A stretch of DNA of 24,563 nt from Lactifluus volemus (Eukaryota > Basidiomycota > Agaricomycetes > Russulales > Russulaceae). Below are positions 10,201 to 19,320 of this stretch, in pieces. Under the pieces are notes generated by a model. That model had not been told where the DNA came from, did no database searches, and saw only the letters and a program-made list of their open reading frames with translations. The stretch covers positions 1 to 24,563 of the forward strand of contig WTXI01000450.1 in the NCBI GenBank assembly GCA_022376515.1, in the 5' to 3' direction. The translations under genes and the position numbers were made by a program. How positions within the stretch are numbered: the first letter of the stretch is position 1; each line of letters begins with the position of its first letter.

Positions 10201-12538
10201 GTCGTCCGTCCTGATCAAATGGGGTCAGCGCTTTCATTTGGGGACAGCTTATACAAAGCATCGAACCAGCTGCGGCCTTGTCGAGGGCGTTCTGAACCAC
10301 GCCTTCTGACCGTGTGTCAAGTGCCGATGTAGCTTCATCCAGAAGTAGAATTCGGGGGTCCGACGCAATCGCACGCGCAATCGCAACCCGCTGTTTTTGG
10401 CCGCCAGAGAGCAGGAATCCACGCTCGCCGACCACTGTATCGTAGCCAAGGGGAAGCTTCGAGATGAACCCATCTGCGTTAGCTTTGATGCAGGCTTCCT
10501 TGACAAGTTGGAACTTTTCTTCAGGCGATGCATTTTGATGACGAGTGTTGACCAGACCGTGCTCCACATTTTTGCGAATGGTAGTGGAAAATAGCGTGGG
10601 CTCTTGGGAGACGAGTCCTATTTGTGACCGGAGCCACTTCAAGTTCAACTCACGGAGGTCGACGCCATCCAAGCGCACGGAACCAGAGAGAGGATCATAG
10701 AATCGCTCGACAAGGGAGATGACGGTCGACTTTCCAGATCCAGAGGCGCCAACAAGTGCAGCGGTCTTTCCTGCCGAGATCGTGAGGTTGAGGTTCTTGA
10801 CCACGCGGACGTCTGGACGCGAGGGATAATTGAACTCTACATTTTCGAAGGTAATTTCGCCGCTGACTTGGCTGGGTTTGAGACCATCTTCACTGGCCGA
10901 ATCAATGGGAGGCACTCTATCGATAGTGGCATAGATCTTCGCTGCAGCCCCACGGCCTTGGGTAATTGCTGTAAGAGAGCGAGATTTAGCAAAGCGAACG
11001 CAACCTAGCATCACGTGACTCGTACCCTGCACCTCTGGGGCCATCATCGCGAGAGAAAAGGATCCAATAAGAATTGCCATGATGACGTTAATTATCTGGC
11101 CAGCATCGGCATGACCTTCGTTGATGAGCGTAGCACCAAAACTGAACGCTGGAAACAGGGAGCTAGGTGTCAGTCGTGCGACGCATCAATAAAGTACAGG
11201 GACTTTACCAATGGCGTAGGCACAATAAATGGAGAAGAAAAAGACGCCAAGACCGAGACCATGGGAGACGGCAATCTTGCAATCGATATCGAAGGCCTTG
11301 ACGATGGGAATGTCGTACAAGGACGAGAGCACACTCTGCGTGCCGAAAGCTTGAGCGGTGCGGATAGTAGAGACGACCTCTTCGGCAAGAGTACCCCCTT
11401 CGGCAACATCCTTGAGTCCAAGCCTAACGTGAGATCAATTCAGTACACAACTAAGAAGCATGCGAGGGCATAAACTGTACTGCATATATTTGGACATGAA
11501 TTTGTTCATCATGGCACCCGTGATGGAAATGCAGGGTAAAATGGAACACATGGCCAGAGCTAACCGCCAGTTCCTCGCGAATGCCAAAACAAAACCAGTG
11601 ACAAATGCAGCGATGAAGCTGACTGTGAGTGCAACCTTTTCGGACAAGCCCTGCTGCACCAAGTCTGGGGACGCATATTTGTTAATATTCTGATATCCCG
11701 CGGGGGGGGGGGGGTTGTCAATGAGAGAATTACGAACGGGTGTCGGTCTGGATGCGAGTGGTAACTTCACCGGCGCCAATGGTATCAAAGAAGGCGATGT
11801 CCTGGCGGAGGATAGACCTGAGGTAGAGTTCACGGATACGCTTAGCGGTTATCTCAGCGGTGTAAACCCATATACACATATAGGTGTAAGTGAAGAAAAG
11901 CACGCCCACGCCTATAGGGAAGAGGGAATCAGAAGGGTAAACAGAGGAAGGACGATGGTAAGGGTTGCGCACCGATATAGGTTAGATAGGAAGCATCCTT
12001 GGCTGCGACATTACGAAACTTCTGTGCCGCCTGGTTGACCTGGTTGGCCGATTGGGGGTCATCAGGGTTGATATGTTGTACTGCGACGGTGAAGTTGACA
12101 AAGTCCTGGGTAAGGTTGCCGAACAGCAAACTCATGAGGGGCTGAAGGGCCCCAACGGGACCAGAAGTTACAAATGGGGAATTGTCAAAAACAGGTACAC
12201 TCACCTGGGAGGCGCCCGCAACAATTGCGGCAACAATACCGATAGCATTCAGGATGAGCTCTTTGCGAGTGGAAAATCTAAGAGGAAATGATAAAGATGG
12301 CAATAGGAGGTGCGAAGAGGGGGAGAACGAACCGAAAGAGACCAGTGAATGCGACGGGCTTAAGATCTTCGTCGACTGACGGGGGTTTGCCGAGGTCAGG
12401 GGAGGCGCGTTCCTCAGACAAAGGGGAGGGTGGAATAGAATCTAAATTATCGGCTTGCTTTGACTTGAGCCAAGAGAAACGGCTGCTTTGAGGACGGGCA
12501 GAGGCCTTCTCATTCTCGGTGCTGGCCTCAACGGACAT
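7244..12538 (-). CDS. Full-size ABCB (MDR/P-glycoprotein-type) ABC transporter, 24 exons
   Basis: ATP-driven membrane exporter, probably of xenobiotics, lipids or peptide pheromone; the substrate cannot be read from sequence. Exons: 12538-12333, 12277-12205, 12141-11973, 11911-11738, 11664-11481, 11423-11209, 11148-11026, 10968-10267, 10210-9767, 9707-9669, 9611-9539, 9485-9358, 9306-9278, 9228-9155, 9097-9015, 8949-8909, 8851-8543, 8484-8186, 8122-7999, 7946-7813, 7760-7705, 7653-7595, 7531-7407, 7355-7244. They total 3,975 nt (1,324 aa) without a frame break. Order: polar N-terminus (1-65), membrane domain 1 (about 70-370), NBD1 with Walker [10 protein letters not shown] (455-463), LSGGQ (568-572), ILLLDE (588-593) and H624; then a linker, membrane domain 2 (about 745-1055), and NBD2 with GASGCGKST (1113-1121), LSGGQ (1221-1225), VLLLDE (1241-1246) and H1277. 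Both catalytic Glu are present, so both ATP sites look functional. Intron 11 (9538-9486) uses a GC donor. A TATA-like ATAAATA lies 74 nt upstream of the ATG. Confidence 0.96.
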
Positions 12539-13145
12539 GGGAGGGCAGGCAGTGCAGTGGGAAAAAAAAGGAGGGACAGCTGTAGACCAACGCCATATGA
12601 GCCAAACTCGGTATTTATCTCCACCCCGCCCTGAAACGTCTCGCGCCAATTTTACGGGCGCCGGCGGGTGTGAAGGTAGCACGAGCTCTGACGGTAGTTA
12701 TTTGCATCCCTTTTTTGGTCATACACATTGACGAATCCTCACGGCACGGAAAGCCCTAAGGTCTCTCAAGCCCTTCTTCTGGACCTGCTCATGGTTTTGC
12801 CGATAAGCCGCGAGTGCTGGCGGATGTAGAGAGCTACCCCTGGGTCGGCTTCACGGCCCCCGGTAGTAAGAAAATATGAGTCATCCGTGATCATTCGAGT
12901 CATTCGGAAGGCCGTTGCGTCGTCCCATTGTCGGCATCCCATATGTTGTACTGTAATTAATTGGTTACGCCTCTAAGTCACATCCGTGTCCTTTGCTTGT
13001 TTCCTTTCCGATCGAAGAAAGAAGATCTTGACTCACGTGGGTAAAGAAAGCACCCAAAAAAGCAATTACAGTACACGTATACGCGTGTATGCCTTCTGTC
13101 TGTCACTACTAAGTTTACCTTTGTTAATTATTCCCTTCCCCCCTC
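12539..13145. other. Divergent intergenic region between the ABC transporter and the first Clp1-like gene
   Basis: About 600 bp holding the promoters of two diverging genes. It contains TGAGTCAT near 12878 (Gcn4/AP-1-type core), CACGTG near 13036 (bHLH E-box) and the TATA-like element of the transporter. No open frame of interest. The factor assignments are only motif matches. Confidence 0.4.
12612..12618 (-). promoter_or_regulatory. TATA-like element of the ABC transporter gene
   Basis: ATAAATA on the minus strand, 74 nt upstream of the transporter ATG, with a CT-rich stretch (CCTCCTTTTTTTTCCC) between it and the start codon as expected for a fungal transcription start region. Confidence 0.4.
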
Positions 13146-14206
13146 ATGAGCTCCTATATACCCCAACGTCACTCACCTCAATTTACGCCTGCGCCCCTCC
13201 CTATACCCACACGTCGCCCGACACACAGGGCAAACCCCTCTTTAACTGACTCGGACGATGGCTCTCTCGAGAGTAACGGCAGCAGTACTGCCACCGCCAA
13301 CGTCACCAACCACGTCATGACCCAGTATCCATATCAGGATGCCGACGAGGACCCCCTCAGGCGCGTACCACTTTTTTTTTTTCCCCACCTTCCCGCTGAT
13401 TCCCCTCCTCCAAAACCGCTAGAACGCTATGCTATGCACTGAATGTCGCAAAGACCGCGCCGACGACCGCGCGTCAACTCACGAAAACGTATGAACTTGC
13501 CGTACTCAACCGCACCTCTCCCGTGCTCCCCACGCACCTCCTAGCTGTGCACGACGCGCCCCTTTCGGACACTTCCACCCCTCTAATCCTCATCCCGATC
13601 GATGCGGACATCTTTTCCCGCAAACTCCGCACGGATCTCAGCGGCGCGCGTATCCAACCCTCTACGCGCCTCCGCGTCGTCTCGCCTCCCGTAAGCGTTG
13701 GCGTCGGCGTTGGAGGCTCGACTATACCCGGCATCATATTCCAACGTCTCCCGCTCCCATCCACCGTACGGGTGCCCACTATACTCCTCCAAGTCCCACA
13801 CGCCCCCTCCATCCCACTCCTCCTCCTCTACGCCCTCGGCGTCCGCGCAGACCCATCCGCACTCGCAGCGGCCCTTCTACCACTCTCCGCTGCCGAAGAG
13901 TTTCCATCTGCGGCCGCCATGGCGCAAGCGATGGCCGCCCAATGCCAGCGCGACAATCCCAATGCCACCAGCCCCAGCGCTGTTGCTGAAAATGACGTCC
14001 GAGGTGGAGGGAATGGACGGCAGTGGTCACTCGATCGGTACACGGCGTTCAATCACGGGATGTGGAAGAATGTGCTCTCGCTCGGATTGCAAGACGCGAG
14101 GGTGATGAGCATCGTGCAGACCGTGTGGAACGTCACTGCCGAATCGCGAAAAATAACCGCCCGTCAACAACAACATCAACACCAACTTGACTTTGATCGC
14201 AATTGA
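13146..14206 (+). CDS. Clp1-like protein (clamp/sexual-development regulator family), copy A
   Basis: Two exons are proposed, 13146-13360 and 13423-14206, giving 332 aa. The acceptor (CCGCTAG at 13422) follows a long T/C tract. The donor is either GC (AG|GCGCGT at 13361, 62-nt intron, preferred for length) or GT (CA|GTATCC at 13325, 98 nt); both keep phase 2, the phase of the intron in copy B. The protein aligns by eye with copy B: VLPTHLLAVH (about 106-115), VPTILLQVPHAPSIPLLLLY (about 189-208) and MWKNVLSLGLQD (about 285-296). Clp1 of Coprinopsis and Ustilago acts downstream of the mating-type homeodomain proteins and is needed for clamp-dependent division; this copy lacks much of the longer N-terminus of copy B. 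The start could also be the ATG at 13317, but strong G/C third-position bias already from about 13247 favours the upstream start. It ends in a Gln/His-rich tail. Confidence 0.72.
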
Positions 14207-14830
14207 TGTTCCGGGCGTTCCCTTTTTTTTTCTTGACGTCACGCGGTCAGCACGCACGAGGTGTACTAAAAGCCATTTCAAGACAAAAAAAAACTCGAGC
14301 TTGACATGAAGCACATGCTCGTGTCCTCTCCGAGTTTCCCCCCCCCCCTTTACCCTCAAAAACACACCTTCGATGATGATGCATGGATTCATGGATAATG
14401 GACAGTTTTCTCTCAGGTTGCGTTAGATTACTCTATTAATGTAACTAATCTAGGACCCTCCCTTCCTTTGGTATCGTCGTGCTATATAACTCGCTGTCTT
14501 GTGCTTCCCTTATTAATAATTTACTTCCTCTGCTTAGTTACTGGGCTCGTCGTTCGTTATCTTAATCTTTTTTTTAAGGCTCTTCATATGGGTAATCATA
14601 CATCGCTCCGCTCGTTTTTTACAATAGCATTCAGCTCGATTCATCTGATGTGACCTCGGCAAAGTACATGGGAATAATACCTGAGTTACAAGTGGAAGAG
14701 GTAATAAACATGAATAAAGAAGCTGATGCCATATGATAACAATGTGCGTGTGGGAGTGACGACGATTATACCGAGCAGCTGACGGATCGCAGAGCAAGAA
14801 AAGGAACGGGAGATGTGGGAGAGCAGGGCG
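14207..14830. other. Convergent 3' region between the two Clp1-like genes
   Basis: The two genes end tail to tail here. The stretch holds homopolymer tracts (T9, A9, C12), a palindromic TGACGTCA at 14234-14241, and two AATAAA words at 14703-14708 and 14713-14718 on the plus strand that could serve 3' end formation. No coding signal. Confidence 0.5.
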
Positions 14831-15982
14831 CTACGTAGATACTGTCACGGGGGCGTTGCTACTAGAAGACTGTGCCATAGCTTTCATGAGGACTTCCCAC
14901 GAAAGGTCAAAGAACGCCTGAAGGCGGTCGTCGGAGATACCCAACACAGACGCGTTGCGCCAAAAGTTATGAACCTTGGCTGCCTGGTTAGCAAGGCGAT
15001 GCATCGTGTAGTTTTGCGCGAGGATGGTCGAGTATTCGACCACGAATGCGTCGTACCGCTCCGGCTGTTCGAGGTCGTCGGGTATGCCATTAGCCGGAAC
15101 CATACAGAGAAAGGACTGGAGCAGCGGGTGCGCATCTTTGAGGTACAGGAATTGGATCAGTAGTGGGAACGAGTCGGGGTCCGGCAGAGCGAGTGGCACT
15201 ACGGGTACTTCGAATGGACCCTCAGTCGTCGTCTGAGTGGCGGAGAGGGGAAGCACTGGGAGATTGGCGCAGTATATCGCAAGGATAGAATTGTGGATGG
15301 GATACATTGTGACTTTGCGTTTGTCAGGACAGGATGGCGCAGACGAGTAGACAGCGGCCATGTGAGTGGGAAGTATATATGACGCCGGGCAACTGACGCT
15401 GATGGGAAGTGTCTTGGGCAGTGTTGAACCGGACGCAGTTGCCTTGGTCAACCGCAAAACCTGATACATGCTTCCGAGATAACGTCAGTGAGAAGGAATG
15501 TAGAGTGACGAAAAAGGTTATTACTTTGGCGCACAGCGCTCCATGTTGTCGCGAATATACTGTGCAGGGACGTCGGGCGGATAGCCAAGCGAAGCAAGGA
15601 CCTCTGCGCTGGTTTGTTTGCGAGTCAAGTCGGGCAAGCGTCGGGGGAACGTGACGCTGATCGGGACAGAGGTATGATTCTGGGGACGTTGAGTCTCAGA
15701 AGCAACGGGAGACGAGGCAACGGGGTCGACCGTGGTATTGCATCGAGGCCGCCGCGTAGAGCGGAAAATTTTTCGGGAAGGAAGATGTGCAGTAGTAGAG
15801 TGGGCAGAGACACGACGACGACGCTTGGAATCACTAAGATGCCTTATTCCCCCAGGAACGATGTGAGCCCGAGAGCGAATATGCGACATTTTGTATTTTT
15901 CGGAGGGGGTGAGTGAGTCCTGTGAACGATTTCTTGTGTTGGTAGGTAGGGAGGGGTCAGAGTTGAGGACTGAGAGAACCAT
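14831..15982 (-). CDS. Clp1-like protein, copy B
   Basis: Two exons, 15982-15525 and 15470-14831, joined by a 54-nt intron (AAA|GTAATA ... GGAAG|CATG, branch-like CTGAC), give 365 aa ending in TAG. The start at 15982 (CAACAATGG) is the first good ATG after a TATA box at 16041-16035; an alternative in-frame start is 15889 (334 aa). The N-terminal half is basic and Ser/Thr/Pro-rich, with RRRR near residue 50. The C-terminal half carries the conserved part: ILPTHMAAVY (185-194), YPIHNSILAIYCANLPVL (about 209-226), VPVVPLALPDPDSFPLLIQF (241-260) and FWRNASVLGISDDRL (322-336). The pattern of a 'stored residue' strand, then P-x-S-FPLL-x-FLY and D-x-xPLL recalls BTB/POZ domains. By family it should be a nuclear regulator of clamp/dikaryon development under mating-type control. 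It converges with copy A and diverges from the SAP-domain gene. Confidence 0.8.
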
Positions 15983-16267
15983 TGTTGATGAGAGGAAGAA
16001 TGGGGTGAATGAGGATAATGGGGCGTTGGTGACATTTTATATGGACAAGAGAGGAGGGCAACGATCTATGGAATTGTTTGTCCTTATGGGAGTAAGGGAC
16101 CCATATCCACATATAGAAAGTCACTCTTGTACAAGCGTGGACCCACAACCGAAAATGGAAACTTTGCCATTATAGGTCCTTTTGTTTGGATCTGTGTATT
16201 GTCAGCGCGGTCACCTGACTGGTTAGACCTTTTGTTGAATGAGGCTGGCTACTGTAACAACCCAACA
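15983..16267. promoter_or_regulatory. 285-bp shared divergent promoter (Clp1-like copy B and SAP-domain gene)
   Basis: Start codons of the two genes point away from each other with only 285 bp between them. The minus-direction TATA box is at 16035-16041; no comparable TATA element was seen for the plus direction. Co-regulation is an inference from the arrangement. Confidence 0.5.
16035..16041 (-). promoter_or_regulatory. TATA box of Clp1-like copy B
   Basis: TATAAAA on the minus strand, 53 nt upstream of the ATG at 15982, followed by a CT-rich transcription start region (CCCCATTATCCTCATTCACC). It supports the longer start of the gene. Confidence 0.6.
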
Positions 16268-19200
16268 ATGTCAGAAACTACTCAGATATTATTTAATTCC
16301 CCAGCCTTACATTCTCTCAAACGAGATCAGCTCATCAAACTTTGCAAGATACACTCTATCAAGGCTTCCGGTAAAAATGTTGATCTCATTCAGAAACTCA
16401 AGCAGCACGCTTCCAATTTGCCACACAGTGATCCGTTGAGTGTGGCCACCCGTAGCGAACAACCAGAAGATGACAAGGATTTGCAAGGTGATACATCCAC
16501 GCAACGTCCAAGCGAGCAGTGGGAGGTCGTCATGGAAGATATCCCAGAGTTACCGGAGAATAGTTCCCGAGGAACAGATGAGTTTGGTACCGGTGGTGGG
16601 TCCAAATGTGAATCCTTCGATGCCACCTAGCTGCTTTTGGTCCTCACCTCTTCTCTTTAGCTTCCAGCGTGACTTCCTCGCTTAGAGCGATAGCTAACAC
16701 ATTCAACTTTAAACGTCCAACTCCCAACAAGCTTGACAACGGCGGTCCCATGTTCACCTCTAGCCCTACCAAGCCTGACACTACCGATGAACTTGCCACC
16801 CACTCTGTTCCCTATTCCTCTATCCCCGAACCATCACCAGCCGACATGCCCCAGACCGATCACTTCAAGTTCTCTACCCCTGACACAACATTGGAATTGG
16901 AGGAGCATACGGGCCAGCCAGGCTGCTCGGGAATCCCCGCTCAGGCTAATGCCCCTCTGGGTGGCAAGGCAAGTCCGATTAAGACCACCATCCGTCTTGT
17001 GTCCGCGTCAAATTCGGTCTCAACGCTCAAGACAGAGCCCGGCACGCCGCAACTGAGACCCGTAGACCCTGCGTTCGATCTGGTAATGAACAGTCCTGAC
17101 GTCAAAGGTCAGAGTCGCGTCCCTGTATGGCCTCTTTCGCCTCAGGCTAGCCTTCCCCAGAGAATGTATCCGACACTTCCTGCTGACGAACTCGATCAAG
17201 CGAAGAAAGGAAAGGAAAAGGCTGCGATTCCGCCCAGTGTTGGTTCTGCTAGCAAGTCCAAGGCGTACCCCCCGCCCTCGAACGACGTACAAGATCTCTT
17301 CTCTCCCGCTCGCAAACCGCAGAAGGAGCGCGTGGACATTCCACGCAGCGAACCTTTTCTGTTTGGCTCCCCCTTGCCACGACACAGCGTGTCGAAAAAG
17401 GCGTTCGATTCTGCCGCAGCTTCCGTGCTCGAGGAGATGAACAAGCGCTTATTGGAAGCGGGCGCACAGAAAGTTGGTGCCGACCTGTTCGGAGGATCGG
17501 CCATTGCCACCGTACAGAAAACAGACTCGGGCAGTCTCCGTGGACGGGGAAATGTAGACCGCTTTGACAAGGCGCACGAGGAACAATTCAACAAGATGGA
17601 CTCAATAGCGAATCATTACGCCGCTAAGCGCGGGGCGCCTGAGTCAAAGAAACGCAAGTCTGATGTCCTCGGGCATGGGTCTGCGCCAGCCAGGAAGCGG
17701 TCCAGCGCGGATACCCGTGTCATCAGCGCAGGCCCTAGCAGACGAATGGGTATCCCCGGTGGCTTCGGTGATGATGAAGACGAGGTAGACGACCCGCAGG
17801 AAGAGGATGATAGGCGCATGTCGAAACGCGTTAGGGTTCTCGAGGAGGACGGAGGAAAGGATAAGGGGCGGCGGCTGACCATATCCCCTAAGAAGACGGA
17901 GGCGGAGGAGAAACAGGCCGAGAAAGAAAGAGCAGCCACACGGAAGATGCTCGAGGCGAGAAAGGAGAAGAGAAGGAGTAGCAGACACGGCAGCGTGGTC
18001 GGGCCGCAGGCTGCAAGCAGTCGGTCTCTTTCATTTCATCCTCAAGTACAAGTCGCTCACACTCTTGTTGCTTTGCAGACAAGGGCAAAGCGACGCCTCG
18101 CTTTGGGTTCCTCTCTTCAGCCAAGTCGATCGTGCGTAGCGTGTGGAACTTTGGCGCGGGATCGCCCACGAAAGCTTCCCGGATAAGTGCGGCGACAGCG
18201 TCCAAGTCCGTCAACGGTGGTGCCACGGGAGAACCCAAGGAGACTAAGCCGGTCGCACCTCCCAAGAAGCCGTCTCTACCCGCGTCACGGCCGTCGGAGG
18301 GTCCAGCTGGCAAGAAGGGCGTCGTACCTAGTATTACCCGCTCAGGGTCGAGCAATCAGGCGGCGTCGACCAGGTCACGTCAGAGTGTACGTGGCGTCTC
18401 ACGTTCGTCTACGCAACCTTTCGGTACCCAACGCAGCGGTGGTGTCACCACAAAGCCCGCGCACGTCGTCATCCCAGATGAAAGTGGAAGTACGGCCGAG
18501 GCTAACGGCGGCAACGACAAAGCGTCCATCTTCAGCTCAAGCGGGACCATGTCCAGACTACTCGCACCCACCGCCAGCTCCCTCGCAAAGGCGCGCAGCC
18601 CGGTCACCACCACCGTCACCTCAACGGCCGTCGTCAAATCCAAGACGGGCAGCATCGTCGCACAGCGGGCCAAAACACCCCCGCGCAACTCGGTTCTCGA
18701 CGCGATCACGAATAGTCCGCGTAGCGGGAACGCCAACTCACCGCCGCCTGGGACGACGACGACGACGGGAGGAAAGATATTCACCACGCCGTTAAAGCTG
18801 TTTACGTCGCCTAAGCAGGTCATCCCGCCCCCGGTCAAACCGACCTCACTCACGGCTGCTGCTACTGCGCTAGCCGCCACTACTACAGGTGACCTGCAGA
18901 GCTCTCCCAACCGTCGAGGACCACTTGCGACTCTGCTTCGCGTCGCGACCAGGACAACTGTCCTCGACACGCAAACCGCGAATCTCACGCTCGCGCATCA
19001 TCGCCAAGCTGGGCGCGCACCGTGCGGCCACTGCAACATCCTCATCCTCATCCTCATCATCACATCCCACTACTGCTACTGCTACTGCCACCGTTGGTGG
19101 TACTTCGAGGATTCCGCGGGCTAGTGGTAGTGCGGTGCGGACACCACGGTGCGGTCGAGCTTGGGCACGGCCGCGAGGCGCTCGTATGCGGTACGAAGAG

Positions 19201-19320
19201 CGCGAGTCGTGGGAGCGACGTGTTGATGAGTGCGAAGAAGCACGCGAGCAGAGCGAGTATGTTCGGAGGCGGAGCCGCGCGGCGGGTAGTGCTGTGGTGC
19301 GACAAGGACGAGTGAGATGA
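16268..19320 (+). CDS. SAP-domain protein resembling NuSAP (nucleolar and spindle-associated protein)
   Basis: Four exons, 16268-16595, 16661-18019, 18079-18888 and 18953-19320, total 2,865 nt (954 aa) and stay in frame; introns are 59-65 nt, all phase 1. The start ATG has good context (CAACAATGTC). Order: SAP motif at 14-48 (LHSLKRDQLIKLCKIHSIKA), which in other proteins binds scaffold/matrix DNA; a long Ser/Pro-rich disordered part; the helix FDKAHEEQFNKMDSIANHYA around 412-431, which resembles the Ser-Ile-containing helix of NuSAP; a basic cluster KKRKS near 440; an acidic patch (about 478-494); a charged, probably coiled-coil helix (about 520-556); the segment FGFLSSAKSIVRSVWNFG (571-588); and a low-complexity Thr/Ser tail. 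SAP plus this helix is the NuSAP layout (microtubule bundling at the spindle). A generic SAP chromatin protein is the alternative. The last exon is the least certain. Confidence 0.75.
19037..19092 (+). repeat. Ser/Thr-coding trinucleotide repeats
   Basis: A run of TCA/TCC-type triplets (CATCCT repeated three times, then CATCAT) is followed by a run of CTACTG triplets in the last exon of the SAP-domain gene. In the gene frame it encodes a polyserine tract followed by alternating Thr-Ala. Such tracts vary in length between strains. Confidence 0.7.

Noticed and set aside
12823..12838. Near match to the homeodomain bE/bW-type site (GATG-N9-ACA) upstream of Clp1-like copy A
   Set aside because: The last triplet is ACC, not ACA; a single imperfect match of so short a motif is expected by chance.
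18187..18795. 202-codon plus-strand open frame in another phase
   Set aside because: Arg/Pro/Ser-rich alternative frame of the same GC-rich exon; it has no flanking splice sites that would join it to the gene.
18380..18988. 202-codon minus-strand open frame
   Set aside because: Antisense shadow of the Ser/Thr-rich third exon of the SAP-domain gene; composed of Val/Ala/Gly runs.
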